A stretch of 64,000 nt of DNA, taken from assembly GCF_002159335.1 (NCBI RefSeq), contig NZ_NFHP01000003.1, positions 248,001 through 312,000 on the forward strand, given 5' to 3'. The notes under the pieces are model-generated. The model ran no database searches and had not been told where the DNA came from. It saw nothing but the letters and a program-made list of their open reading frames with translations. Shown here in pieces: positions 39,437 to 49,052 of this stretch (position 1 is the first letter of the stretch; each line of letters starts with the position of its first letter). This DNA is from Collinsella sp. An7 (GTDB lineage Bacteria > Actinomycetota > Coriobacteriia > Coriobacteriales > Coriobacteriaceae). The position numbers were made by a program, and so were the translations under genes.

Positions 39437-42097
39437 TTACGCACCAAGCTCCGTACGGGCCTGTGCAAGGGCGTCGGCAATGCCCGCCGCGTTCTTGCCG
39501 CCGGCCTGGGCCATGGTCGGACGCCCGCCGCCGCCACCGCCCACGAGCGGCGCGATCTTCTTGATGATGTCCCCTGCCTTAAAGCCGGCCGCAACCGCCT
39601 CGTCAGTCGCCCCGGCAAGAAGCGCCGGTTGACCCTTGGAGGTCACCGTGGCGAGCACGCAGGCAACGGGGCCTTGGACCTTCTGGCGAATGGTGTCCCA
39701 GACGTTGCGGAGGTCGGCCGCCTCGAGCCCCTTGAGCTCGGCAATGACGAGCTTGTAGGCACCGAGGTCGGTCGCGCCCTCAATCGCCTGGGCGATTGCA
39801 TCGGACGAGCCACCGGTCAGCGCCGCCTTGAGCTTCTGTTCGCTGGCGTGCAGGTCGGCCTGAAGTCCCGCCACGCGCGCGGGGACCTCGTCGACGCGGC
39901 ACTTGAGGACCTGTGCCGCCTCCTCGAGCAGACGTGTGCGCTCCTGCCACCAGGCAACGGCGCCCTCGCTCGTCACGGCCTCGATGCGGCGCACGTTGGA
40001 GCCCGTGGAGGACTCAGAGGTGATGTGGAAGAAGCCGATCTCGGCGGTGTTGCGGGCGTGCGTGCCGCCGCAGAGCTCGCGCGAGATGGGACGGTCCTCC
40101 GTGCCCACCGAGACCACGCGCACCACGTCGCCGTACTTCTCGCCAAAGAGCGCCACCGCGCCGGCGGCCTTGGCCTCGTCGATGCCCATAACGGCCGTCA
40201 CAACGGGCTTAGCGGCGAAGATCTGTGCGTTGACGAGGTCCTCGATAGCGCGAAGCTGCTCGCCCGAGAGCGCCTCGAAGTGTGTGAAGTCAAAGCGCAG
40301 GTGATCGGGCGTCACGAGCGAACCCGCCTGGTTAACGTGGTCGCCGAGGACCTCCTTGAGTGCGGCGTCGAGCAAGTGCGTGGCGGTATGGTTGCGACGC
40401 AGGAGCTCGCGACGGTGATGGTCGACGATCGCCGTAACGAGTCCACCCTCGGCAAGCTCACCCTCCTCGACCGTGGCCACATGGGCATGGAGGCCGTTGT
40501 GCGACTTGGTATCAGAAACCGCCACGCGCACGCCGCCACCGGCGAGCAGGCCGGTGTCGCCCACCTGACCGCCCATCTCGGCGTAGAAGGGCGTGCGGTC
40601 GAGCACGACCTCTACCTCATCGCCCGCCTTCGCGCGCTCGACGCGCGCGCCGTCGCGCACGATGGCGAGCACGCGGGCGCCCTCAAGCGCATCGTCATCG
40701 TACCCGCAGAACTCCGTCGCGGAGAGGCTGTCGGAAAGCTCAGTCCACACGTCGTTGAACGTGCCCCAGGCATCGCCCTTGACGTTGGCACGGGCGCGCT
40801 CGCGCTGACGCTCCATCGCCTGGTTAAAGCCCTCGATATCAACACCGTGCCCCGCACCCTGGGCGATCTCGACCGTAAGGTCGATCGGGAAGCCAAAGGT
40901 GTCGTGCAGCATAAAGGCCGCCTCGCCGTCGAGCGTCTCGCCCTCACCGAGCTTGCCGAGCGCCTCATCGAGGTAGACGCGGCCGTTGTCGAGCGTGGTG
41001 GAGAAGCGCTCCTCCTCGGCGGAGACGATACCCTTTACGAGGGCGGCGTTCTTGATAAGCTCGGGATAGGCATCGCCCATAAGCTCATTCACCCGGTCGA
41101 TGAAGCGGCCGAGGAAGGCCCCCTCGACGCCGAGCAGGCGCCCATGGAAGACCGCGCGGCGCAGCAGGCGGCGCAGCACATAGCCGCGGCCCTCGTTGCC
41201 CGGCAGGATACCGTCGGAGATCATGAAGTCGACGGAACGTGCATGATCGGCGATGATGCGCAGGCTCCGGCTCGGACCCTCGTAGTCGTCGCCCACATAG
41301 GTCACGCCCGAGACCTCCTCGCCAAGGCGGATGAGCCCCTGCATGATGTCGCTGTCGTAGAACGAGCTCTTGTGCTGCATGATGGCGCTCATGCGCTCGA
41401 GGCCCATGCCCGTATCGAGGTTGCGGTGCGGGAGCTCCGGCATCGAGCCGTCTTCCTGGCGGTCGAATTGCGTAAAGACGAGGTTCCAGTACTCGAGGAA
41501 GCGGTCGCAGTCGCAGCCGGGAGCGCAGTCGGCCCGGCCGCAGCCCACGTCCTCACCCTGATCGTAGTAGATCTCGGAGCAGGGACCGCAGGGGCCCGTA
41601 GGGCCAGCCGCCCAGAAGTTATCGTCGGCACCGAGGCGCGAGATGTGGTTCTCCTCGATCCCGAGGCTCCGCCAGATGTCGTAGGTCTCATCGTCTTCGG
41701 TAAAGACGGTAAAGTAAAGTCGCTCAATCGGCAGCTTAAAGACCTTGGTGGAGAGCTCGAGCGCCCAGGCGCAGGCCTGCTCCTTAGAGACGCCGCCAAA
41801 CGAAAAGTTGCCGAGCATCTCAAAGAAGCTCGCGTGACGGCCGTCGGAACCGATGATGTCGATATCGTTGGTACGCACGCACTTCTGGCACGAGGTAGCG
41901 CCGATCTCGTGCATGGTCTTCTTGCCCTGGTAATAGGGCTTGAACTGGTTCATGCCGGCGTTGGCGAGTAGAAGCGAGGGGTCATCGGGCACGAGCGACG
42001 AGCTGGGGAAGAGCTTGCAACCCCGCTCCTCAAAGAAGCTCAGGAACGCGGAGCGAATCTCCGCAGTGGTCATCGTGGGAAAATCGGCTGCTGCCAT
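39437..42097 (-). CDS. alaS: Alanyl-tRNA synthetase
   Basis: The 886-residue class II synthetase charges tRNA-Ala. It has the N-terminal catalytic core (RSAFLSFFEERGC, NAGMNQFKPYYQG, GFPIDLTVEIAQ) and the editing domain with HTATHLLDAAL and CGGTHARN for zinc. The C-terminal C-Ala region ends in a Gly-rich GGGGGGRPTMAQAGGKN. Length is normal for the family. Its mRNA may continue into ruvX. Confidence 0.96.
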   Translation of the reverse strand: MAAADFPTMTTAEIRSAFLSFFEERGCKLFPSSSLVPDDPSLLLANAGMNQFKPYYQGKKTMHEIGATSCQKCVRTNDIDIIGSDGRHASFFEMLGNFSFGGVSKEQACAWALELSTKVFKLPIERLYFTVFTEDDETYDIWRSLGIEENHISRLGADDNFWAAGPTGPCGPCSEIYYDQGEDVGCGRADCAPGCDCDRFLEYWNLVFTQFDRQEDGSMPELPHRNLDTGMGLERMSAIMQHKSSFYDSDIMQGLIRLGEEVSGVTYVGDDYEGPSRSLRIIADHARSVDFMISDGILPGNEGRGYVLRRLLRRAVFHGRLLGVEGAFLGRFIDRVNELMGDAYPELIKNAALVKGIVSAEEERFSTTLDNGRVYLDEALGKLGEGETLDGEAAFMLHDTFGFPIDLTVEIAQGAGHGVDIEGFNQAMERQRERARANVKGDAWGTFNDVWTELSDSLSATEFCGYDDDALEGARVLAIVRDGARVERAKAGDEVEVVLDRTPFYAEMGGQVGDTGLLAGGGVRVAVSDTKSHNGLHAHVATVEEGELAEGGLVTAIVDHHRRELLRRNHTATHLLDAALKEVLGDHVNQAGSLVTPDHLRFDFTHFEALSGEQLRAIEDLVNAQIFAAKPVVTAVMGIDEAKAAGAVALFGEKYGDVVRVVSVGTEDRPISRELCGGTHARNTAEIGFFHITSESSTGSNVRRIEAVTSEGAVAWWQERTRLLEEAAQVLKCRVDEVPARVAGLQADLHASEQKLKAALTGGSSDAIAQAIEGATDLGAYKLVIAELKGLEAADLRNVWDTIRQKVQGPVACVLATVTSKGQPALLAGATDEAVAAGFKAGDIIKKIAPLVGGGGGGRPTMAQAGGKNAAGIADALAQARTELGA

Positions 42098-42169
42098 AAG
42101 GGCGCCTCTCCCTTCGTGTGGATCGGTCGGTTCGTCAAACGTATAGAGTATAGCGAAACCCCTCGATGG

Positions 42170-43639
42170 CTAGGAAGTTTTTCCCTTGCCGCGGCCCGCG
42201 GAGTGTTTGGCACTGCCATGATCCTTGCCGGTTTGACGCGCCCCCGCGCCCCCGCCCGAGGAGTCGTCGGAGGCAAACGGGTTGCGGAAGACCCCGGTGC
42301 CACCTGCCTGAAGGTTGTTGTTGAGCGCCGCGAGCTTGGCCCACGGGTTGTCGAGCTCATACGGGCGCGGCTCCGCCTCAGCAGAGGGGGCGGCCTCATC
42401 GGGAATGAGTTGCGAGTCGCTCACAAAGGTATCGTCGCCGAGCGCATCGTAGGCAGGAACGGGATGTCCCTCGTCGTCGTGGAACGGTTGACCCTGGAAG
42501 ACCGCGCCGTCCCACGAGACGATCTGTCGCCCAGTCTGTTTCTCAAAGTAGAAGATAAAGAGCCCCTTGAGCGCGGCGCAGAGCGGGATGGCGATCACCA
42601 TGCCGAGCGGCCCCATCAGGGCAGACCCGATCACGATGGCCGTAAGACTCATAGCCGGGTGAACCGAGACCGTCGACTGCATGATGCGCGGCGAGAGAAC
42701 GTTATCGGTTATGTTCTGCGCGACGACGCACACCACAAGCGTCCAGAACGCGAGCGCGGGGCTGTAGAACAGGGCCACCAGCACGGCAAGTCCCGACGAG
42801 ATGACAGGTCCCACCACGGGCACCAGGTGAAAGAGCGCCGTGAGCACGCCCATGAGCAGCGCATACGGGTGCCCCGCCACCAGAAAACCGAGGTACGAGA
42901 GGACGCCGTCGATCAGAGAGGTTATGACCATACCGCGCATGTAGCCACCAACCGACCGCGCCAGAATCGCGACCATGAAGCGGTAGCTCGACTCGTGGCC
43001 CTCGCCCAGAATCTGACCGATCTCGCGGTGCATGCGCGGATAGTCACAGGCAAGCCAGAATGCAAGCACAAACCCCAAAAAGATGGCAAAGAGCTGGGAG
43101 CCCACCGTGGAGATGAAGGGGAACACGCCCCGTCCGAGGTCACCAGCCACCTGCGCGGCATAGCCCGCCGCAGCGTCGGCCACGTTGTCCACGATGGAGC
43201 CAAAGTTCTGACCAAACGAGGACTCACGCAAGAACTTGAAGTTCCCCGAGATGTCGACGATCCAATCGCCGAGGTCGCGCAGCTGTGCCGGAACGCGCGA
43301 GAAGAGCTCGATAAGCTGCTCAACGATGAGCGGTGCCACCACCATGAGCACGCAGATGAGGACGGCGATCACCACAACGAGCCCTATGAGGGCGGCGGCC
43401 CCGCGCGGGACCCCCTTTGAGGAGAGCCCGTTGACGATGGGTGCCGCCACAAAGGCCACGAGCGACCCGACGGCAAAGAACTCAATAACGGGAGCGAGGA
43501 CATCGAGCACGTTGAGGATCGCCGACCCGATGACGATCGCGCCCACCACGATCCAGACGCGGAGCGCCGCCCCAAACACCGCTTCGTTTCGACCTGCGAA
43601 CATACCCTGGCGCGGGGTGCGACCCTCGTCGCGCGTCAT
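42170..43639 (-). CDS. AI-2E family transporter (PerM-type)
   Basis: The 489-residue membrane protein has paired N-terminal helices (AIVIGSAILNVLDVLAPVIEFF), a central amphipathic region, and the family stretch LARSVGGYMRGMVITSLIDGVLSYLGF followed by HLVPVVGPVISS and AQNITDNVLSPRIMQSTVSVHP. The C-terminal approximately 110 residues are hydrophilic and Gly/Ser-rich. Members export small molecules or exchange ions; the substrate cannot be stated. It overlaps the sigma gene by four bases. Confidence 0.88.
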   Translation of the reverse strand: MTRDEGRTPRQGMFAGRNEAVFGAALRVWIVVGAIVIGSAILNVLDVLAPVIEFFAVGSLVAFVAAPIVNGLSSKGVPRGAAALIGLVVVIAVLICVLMVVAPLIVEQLIELFSRVPAQLRDLGDWIVDISGNFKFLRESSFGQNFGSIVDNVADAAAGYAAQVAGDLGRGVFPFISTVGSQLFAIFLGFVLAFWLACDYPRMHREIGQILGEGHESSYRFMVAILARSVGGYMRGMVITSLIDGVLSYLGFLVAGHPYALLMGVLTALFHLVPVVGPVISSGLAVLVALFYSPALAFWTLVVCVVAQNITDNVLSPRIMQSTVSVHPAMSLTAIVIGSALMGPLGMVIAIPLCAALKGLFIFYFEKQTGRQIVSWDGAVFQGQPFHDDEGHPVPAYDALGDDTFVSDSQLIPDEAAPSAEAEPRPYELDNPWAKLAALNNNLQAGGTGVFRNPFASDDSSGGGAGARQTGKDHGSAKHSAGRGKGKTS

Positions 43640-44436
43640 GAGCGCACCAGCGAACCAGTCGGGTCGATGCGGTCCTGGATCTTCTTGAGCGTGCGCCTCA
43701 GAAGGCGCGAGACCTGAACCTGGGAGATGCCCAGGCGCTCCGCCATCTCGATCTGCGTGAGCCCCTCGCGGAACCTGAGCTCGATGACCTCACGCTCGCG
43801 CGGAGAGAGCTCGCTCAGAGCCTCCTCGATCATGAGACGGTCGTCGGTGTGCTCAAGATCCTTGTCGTCGGTCGCATACCGGTCGATGATCGAGGGCGCG
43901 TCTTCGTTCTCGGCCGAACCGGTGCCCTCAAGCGGCACGGAGCTATAGGCAGAAGAAGACTCCATGGCCTCGAGCACCTCGTCTACCGAGGCCCCTAGGT
44001 AATCGGCAACTTCCTCGATCTTAGGCGAGCGCTGCATTTGCGTGGTGAGCACGTCCGTTGCCTGGTTGACCTTGGCCGAGAGCTCCTGAAGCCGGCGCGG
44101 CACGCGAACGCTCCAGCCCTTGTCGCGGAAGTGACGCTTGATCTCGCCCAAGATGGTAGGCGTGGCGTACGTGGTGAACTCGAGCCCGCGCGAGGGATCG
44201 AACCCGTCGATCGCCTTGAGGAGGCCGAGATAGCCCACCTGCATGAGGTCGTCGATGGGCTCACCGCGGTTCTTGAACTTGTTGGCAAGAAAGCGCACGA
44301 GGTTGAGGTGGGACATGACGAGCTTCTCGCGGGCGTCGCGATCGCCCTCCTCCTTGTAGCGGCGGAAGAGCTCGTGGGTCTTCTCCTTATCCCATGCGGT
44401 CTTGCCGGAAGCGCTTTTCTGGGGCATATCAGACAT
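43636..44436 (-). CDS. SigB/SigF/SigG-type RNA polymerase sigma factor
   Basis: The 266-residue sigma factor has region 2 (HLNLVRFLANKFKNRGEPIDDLMQVGYLGLLKAIDGFDP), region 3 (ELSAKVNQATDVLTTQMQRSPKIEEVADYLG) and region 4 (ELSPREREVIELRFREGLTQIEMAERLGISQVQVSRLLRR). This architecture is that of general stress or sporulation sigma factors. The start overlaps the anti-sigma-like gene by eight bases. Activity is presumably controlled by that partner. Confidence 0.92.
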   Translation of the reverse strand: MSDMPQKSASGKTAWDKEKTHELFRRYKEEGDRDAREKLVMSHLNLVRFLANKFKNRGEPIDDLMQVGYLGLLKAIDGFDPSRGLEFTTYATPTILGEIKRHFRDKGWSVRVPRRLQELSAKVNQATDVLTTQMQRSPKIEEVADYLGASVDEVLEAMESSSAYSSVPLEGTGSAENEDAPSIIDRYATDDKDLEHTDDRLMIEEALSELSPREREVIELRFREGLTQIEMAERLGISQVQVSRLLRRTLKKIQDRIDPTGSLVRS

Positions 44437-44806
44437 CCGCCTTGAGGTTGAGCGTGAGGGCCGCCGGCGACGCCGTCTTCTGATACGCGTCACACACAGC
44501 GGAGAGAATGAGGTCGGCATAGGCCGCAGGGTCGCCGTCGTCGAGCTCGGGGAAGTCCTCGAGCTCGGTAGCAAAGGTGAGTGAGACATGCTCAGCGTCG
44601 ACCTCGAAGGTGACCGTGAGCGCACCCGCCGGGCTGATGGACGAGACGTAGATAAACGCCTCCTCGGCGGCCATGCGGATGTCCTCGATGCGGTCGACGG
44701 ACATGCTCGAGAGGGCGGCAACATTGGCGGCCGTCATGCGGACGAGCCGGGCAAGTTGCGGGTCGGCAGCGATGGTAAGGGTGATGGGGGAAATCGCGCT
44801 ACTCAT
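44429..44806 (-). CDS. RsbW-like anti-sigma factor (GHKL fold, degenerate ATP site)
   Basis: The 125-residue protein has the RsbW layout: TLTIAADPQLARLVRMTAANVAAL, then DRIEDIRMAAEEAFIYV corresponding to the N-box. I do not see the usual DxGxGF and lid motifs, so ATP binding may be lost or altered. Position upstream of and overlapping the sigma gene supports an anti-sigma role. No RsbV anti-anti-sigma gene is adjacent. Confidence 0.75.
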   Translation of the reverse strand: MSSAISPITLTIAADPQLARLVRMTAANVAALSSMSVDRIEDIRMAAEEAFIYVSSISPAGALTVTFEVDAEHVSLTFATELEDFPELDDGDPAAYADLILSAVCDAYQKTASPAALTLNLKADV

Positions 44807-45407
44807 GGTCGGCCTCCCCCGCCTCAGTCGTGGCCGGCTGGGACGCGGCATCGCCCTGTACAGCGGTGCTGGCCGCGGGCTCGTCGTCGTAGGTGTAGTA
44901 GCGGTGCTCGATTGGCTCGGGTGCCTCATCGGCCCCTTCGGCGGGGGCGGGTGCCTCGCCCGCAGCGCTGGTCTCGATAAGCGCACGGTCGGTGTCCGTC
45001 GCGGCCGGATGCTTTTTCTTGCCAAAGAGCCGCTGAACGGCGCCCGAGGCGGAATCGGCCATATCGCGGGCGGCGTTCTTAGCGCTCACCGCGGTATCGG
45101 TAAAGGACGCGACATCGCGCACCACCGCCTCTACCTCCACGAGGTTGGCCGACAGCGCGTCGACCGCAACGTTGGCGCTTACCAAGAGCGGTTCGACCCG
45201 CTGGACGGCGGGCTGCAGCTCCTCGAGGGCGTCGTCGAGCTTGGCGATCACAGGCTTAGCCTCGGCAAGCGTCTCGTTGATCTCGCCCACGGTGCTATCG
45301 AGGTTCTGCACGGTCTCACGCCCGCGACGCGCAAGAAGCGCAAGCTCCACGAGCAACCATACGGCTGCGATCGCGACCACAATCAATACGATCTGGAGAG
45401 GGTCCAT
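44799..45407 (-). CDS. Membrane-anchored coiled-coil protein of sigma operon (DUF948-like)
   Basis: The 202-residue protein starts at ATG 45405-45407 behind GGGAGG. A TM helix at residues 4-24 (LQIVLIVVAIAAVWLLVELAL) is followed by a long coiled coil (about 35-110) and a low-complexity acidic tail. This resembles DUF948 membrane proteins found with stress sigma factors. It overlaps the anti-sigma-like gene by eight bases and could tether or sense envelope stress, which is inferred. Confidence 0.7.
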   Translation of the reverse strand: MDPLQIVLIVVAIAAVWLLVELALLARRGRETVQNLDSTVGEINETLAEAKPVIAKLDDALEELQPAVQRVEPLLVSANVAVDALSANLVEVEAVVRDVASFTDTAVSAKNAARDMADSASGAVQRLFGKKKHPAATDTDRALIETSAAGEAPAPAEGADEAPEPIEHRYYTYDDEPAASTAVQGDAASQPATTEAGEADHE

Positions 45408-45572
45408 TACTGCCTCCCGGCTCATCGGCGGCAAGCTGCCGCGCTTATATACAGATTTCTATAGTACCCGTTTGCCCGGATATCTTGCCCGCTCAACAGA
45501 ATGGGCAGCGGTCTTGACACATGGTTTCGTGCTACCATGCCGCCCGGCACATCAAGACGAGGGGGTTTAGTA

Positions 45573-47003
45573 ATGGGCACGGCCAACCGCAAAAGGACGA
45601 ATGCGACCGAGACCGGCGCAACGAAGGATATGACTGTCGGCTCCCCCATCCGACTTATCGTCTCGTTTGCGACGCCGATGCTCATCGGCAACATCTTTCA
45701 ACAGATCTACACCATGATCGACACCATGGAGATGGGCTACTTCGTCGGGGACAGCGCCATCTCTGCCATCGGTGCGGCTTCCGCCCTCTACAACCTGCTG
45801 CTGAGTCTCACCATCAGCATGAATAACGGCTATGCGATCATCGTCACGCAGGCGTTTGGCGCACACGACGCCACGCGCATGCGCCGCGCCGTCGGCGGCA
45901 CGCTCGTGCTCAACGCGAGCATGACGGTCATCGTCACCCTAGGCTCGCTCCTCTTTATGGTGCCGCTCCTTACCTTTATGAACACCCCGGCCGAGATCTT
46001 CGACCAGTCCTACATCTACATGATGATCCTCTGCGCCGGGCTTTGCACCACCGTGTGCTACAACATGTGCGCCGGTGTGCTCCAGGCGGTCGGCAACAGC
46101 AAGACGCCACTCTACATCCTCATCGTGTCGAGCATCGTGAACATCGCGCTCGACCTCTTCCTTATCATCGGGCTCGGGCTCGGGGTCGTGGGCACGGCGC
46201 TCGGCACCGTAATCGCACAGGGGCTCTCCGCCGTGCTCTGCGCGAGCGTGCTTCTGCGCAAGTACCGCACGCTCCTCCCCCGTCACGGCGATATCGCGGC
46301 CTCGCGGGCGCTGTGGCCGAGCCTTCTCTCCTCCGGAATGGCGATGGCGCTCATGATGTGCGTCGTCAATCTTGGCACGATCATCTTCCAGCGCGCCAAC
46401 AACGTCCTCGGCCAGAACGTGATCGCCGCGCACACGGCCTCGCGCAAGATCATCGAGGCTTTTATGCAGCCGCTCGGCGTGCTCGCCACCGCCAACGCCA
46501 CCTTTGTCTCGCAGAACTGGGGCGCGGGCAAGTTTGAGCGCATCCAGAAGACGCTGCGACGCGTGCTCGGCCTTGAGGTGCTTTGGGGTGTTCTTGCCTG
46601 TGTCATCGTTTACCTCCTGTCCGACCCCCTCATGCGACTGATCACCGGCACGCAGAACGCCCAGATTATCGCCAACGGCGTTATGTCCATGCGGATCCAT
46701 CTGCCGTTCTTCCCCGTCTTGGGTGTGCTTCTGTGCCTCCGGACCGCCATGCAGTCGATGGGCTACAAGGCGGCGCCCGTTGCCTCGAGCTGCGTAGAGC
46801 TCGCGATGAAGGCCGTGGGCGCAACGATCTTTATCCCTATGCTCGGCTATGTGGGGACCTGCATCACCGAGCCGGTGACCTGGGTGCTCATGACTATCTT
46901 CTTGGGTGTGGTCTACCTGCTCCGCCGTCAGAAGATCTACGGGTCGGCCCGGCGTGAGGAGTCGCTCGAGGAAGGTCAGCTCGAGCCCGCGATTGCCGAG
47001 TAG
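45573..47003 (+). CDS. MATE family efflux transporter
   Basis: The 476-residue polytopic protein has two homologous bundles of about six TM helices. Typical segments are SPIRLIVSFATPMLIGNIFQ and MIDTMEMGYFVGDSAISAIGAA in the first half, and FERIQKTLRRVLGLEVLWGV and GYKAAPVASSCVELAMKA in the second. It exports cationic compounds by sodium or proton antiport in known members. ATG 45573 follows GAGGGGG. It is the only plus-strand gene between 22 and 64 kb. A TTGACA lies at 45514-45519 upstream. Confidence 0.9.
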   Translation: MGTANRKRTNATETGATKDMTVGSPIRLIVSFATPMLIGNIFQQIYTMIDTMEMGYFVGDSAISAIGAASALYNLLLSLTISMNNGYAIIVTQAFGAHDATRMRRAVGGTLVLNASMTVIVTLGSLLFMVPLLTFMNTPAEIFDQSYIYMMILCAGLCTTVCYNMCAGVLQAVGNSKTPLYILIVSSIVNIALDLFLIIGLGLGVVGTALGTVIAQGLSAVLCASVLLRKYRTLLPRHGDIAASRALWPSLLSSGMAMALMMCVVNLGTIIFQRANNVLGQNVIAAHTASRKIIEAFMQPLGVLATANATFVSQNWGAGKFERIQKTLRRVLGLEVLWGVLACVIVYLLSDPLMRLITGTQNAQIIANGVMSMRIHLPFFPVLGVLLCLRTAMQSMGYKAAPVASSCVELAMKAVGATIFIPMLGYVGTCITEPVTWVLMTIFLGVVYLLRRQKIYGSARREESLEEGQLEPAIAE

Positions 47004-47365
47004 CTGGAGACCCGTGCCCCAACAGCCCTCAGCTGAGACACTGGTCCGTTCGAGGCACGTTGTCCCGTGAAAATCCAGCGCCACCCGCGCTTCAGTCCGC
47101 GCTAAGAACACCGCACGTTGCATCCAAGGCGGTCCGGTTTGCCGTTCACTCAGCTTTTGTACATTTTCACGTTGTCGTTCACTCACCTTTTGTGCGTTCG
47201 AGAACTGAAAAACGCCCAATAGGTGGGTGAAGCGCGTTTTAGGTCTGAGCGCGCGAGACACGCCGTCATGGGCCGTAGCGCCACCTTAGACTGCAGCGCC
47301 ACCCTGACCCGTGTCTGAGCACCGCAGGTCTAAGACGCCTGCCTCTGTGGTCGCGCGTTCCGAAC
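47004..47365. other. Intergenic region with a 20-bp direct repeat
   Basis: No gene is supported in these 362 bases between the convergent MATE and rarA genes. A near-perfect direct repeat occurs at 47143-47162 and 47176-47195, of the form CGTTCACTCASCTTTTGTRC, 33 bases apart. CAGCGCCACC also recurs (about 47078 and 47293). No strong terminator was seen. Confidence 0.5.
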
Positions 47366-48748
47366 TTATTCGTCATTGGTCTGCGGAGCTCGGCCGCTGC
47401 GGTCGCGAACGCTCTGCTCCACGCGCCATTCCTCCCAACCACGGCCAGCGGGCTTCCAAAAGGCGCCGCGCTCCAGGCCGTCAGGAAGATACTGCTGGTC
47501 CACCCAACCCTCGGGATAATCGTGCGGATAGCGATACGGGCCGTACTCGTCTGAACCTGGACGATGCCGGTCGCGCAGGTGGTTGGGCACCTCGCGCTGG
47601 CCGCTCGTCCGGACGTCGGCGAGCGCGGCATCGATCGCCGCCTCACAGGCATTGGACTTGGGCGCAAGGGCGTTATAGATCGCTGCTTGGGCGAGGTTGA
47701 TGCGACACTCGGGGTAACCGATCACCTCAGCGGCCTTAAAGGCAGCCTCCGCCACCAGAATCGCCTGCGGGTCGGCATTGCCGATATCCTCCGAGGCGGC
47801 GATGAGGATACGCCGTGCGATGAACTTGGGGTCCTCACCCGCATCGATCATGCGCGCCAGCCAGTACACCGCGGCATCGGGATCGCTGCCGCGCATCGAC
47901 TTGATGAACGCGGAGATGATGTCGTAGTGCATGTCGCCCGATTTGTCGTACGAGAGACCGCGTCGGGGGTTTGCCATTTTAACGTCCTCGAGGGTGATGA
48001 CGATTGGCCCATCATCGCCATCCCCCGCAACCGCTTCCGTTTCTGCGTGCGTATTCTCTGACGCAGGACGTGTAAGGGCAATCTCACTCGCAAGCTCAAG
48101 CGTGGTCAGCGCCGAGCGCGCATCGCCCGCCGCGAGCATGCAGATGGCGTTTACCACCTCATCCTCAGCAGTGAACTTGCCATTGAGCCCCTGCGGCGCC
48201 TTGAGTGCTCGGCGCACCAGAACCGCCACATCGTCGTTAGAGAGATGCTCGAGCTCAACTACCCGCGAGCGCGAGAGCAAGGCCGAGTTGACCTCAAAGT
48301 ACGGGTTCTCCGTCGTAGCACCGATCATAACCACCGTGCGGTTCTCGACCGCATGGAGCAGCGCATCTTGCTGTGAGCGACTGAACCGGTGAATCTCGTC
48401 GATAAAGAGGATGGTCCGGCGGTCGTACGCCATGAGCCGTCGTTTGGCTTCGTCTATCTCGCGCCTGAGATCCTTGACCGTACCGGTTACGGCCGACACC
48501 TCGACAAACTCACTCCTTGTATGCGCGGCGATGATGCGCGCGAGCGTGGTCTTTCCCGTGCCAGCCGGCCCGTAGAGAATCATGCTCGAGAGCACGTCGT
48601 GCTCAATGGCCGAACGGAGCCACGAGCCCGGACCGACCGCTTTCTGCTGGCCCACGTACTCATCGAGCGTGGTGGGGCGCATACGGACGGCAAGCGGTGC
48701 GTTTTTGAGCGTGCGCTCGGTTTCTCCCTGGCTGAACAAGGTTTCCAT
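47366..48748 (-). CDS. rarA: Replication-associated recombination protein A (MgsA/RarA)
   Basis: The 460-residue AAA+ ATPase acts at stalled replication forks. Residues about 20-60 (NAPLAVRMRPTTLDEYVGQ) precede Walker A GPAGTGKTTLAR. Walker B is LFIDEIHRFSRSQQ, sensor 1 GATTENPYFE, and the C-terminal tetramerisation domain contains HYDIISAFIKSMRGSDPDAAVYWLARM and PHDYPEGWVDQQYLPDGL. It is preceded by a possible 6S RNA. Confidence 0.95.
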   Translation of the reverse strand: METLFSQGETERTLKNAPLAVRMRPTTLDEYVGQQKAVGPGSWLRSAIEHDVLSSMILYGPAGTGKTTLARIIAAHTRSEFVEVSAVTGTVKDLRREIDEAKRRLMAYDRRTILFIDEIHRFSRSQQDALLHAVENRTVVMIGATTENPYFEVNSALLSRSRVVELEHLSNDDVAVLVRRALKAPQGLNGKFTAEDEVVNAICMLAAGDARSALTTLELASEIALTRPASENTHAETEAVAGDGDDGPIVITLEDVKMANPRRGLSYDKSGDMHYDIISAFIKSMRGSDPDAAVYWLARMIDAGEDPKFIARRILIAASEDIGNADPQAILVAEAAFKAAEVIGYPECRINLAQAAIYNALAPKSNACEAAIDAALADVRTSGQREVPNHLRDRHRPGSDEYGPYRYPHDYPEGWVDQQYLPDGLERGAFWKPAGRGWEEWRVEQSVRDRSGRAPQTNDE

Positions 48749-49052
48749 GGCGTCCCTTCCCCGCGCGGCTCCGCGTGAACCGCGGTTGCGAAAGAGCTGG
48801 TATGCGTGCAGAATGAACTCGGCGATAGCCCACGGTGGAACTTGGGCAGCGCCGTTGGTTTTAGTTAGGGAAGTCGCCGCTTAGCGCCGACGCTTTCCCT
48901 TTGTATGCCTGCGAGCGACACCCTACGCAATGGGCACGAGGGCACTGCCGAGCCCGCTTCCATCATAGCATGGAGACGGGCTCTATCGTGTCAGAAACAA
49001 ACATCTGTTCGCAATTTCCAGAGTCCAGCCGAGAGGACGAGCTTCAACCCAC
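48749..49052 (-). ncRNA. ssrS: Candidate 6S RNA (about 48845-48957) upstream of rarA
   Basis: No protein gene fits these 304 bases. On the minus strand, after a TATGAT -10 box (48964-48969), the sequence can fold as one long rod. GGCAGTGCC (48941-48949) pairs with GGCGCTGCC (48845-48853), leaving about 90 bases between with unpaired central parts. An apical stem, GGGAA...GTCG with CGAC...TTCCC, lies around 48867-48898. A closed end, open middle and apical hairpin is the 6S layout, and 6S genes often lie near rarA. Sequence identity was not tested. Confidence 0.4.

Noticed and set aside
45514-45538. TTGACA plus TACCAT as a MATE gene promoter
   Set aside because: The spacing is only 13 bp, too short for a normal promoter, so it is mentioned but not annotated separately.
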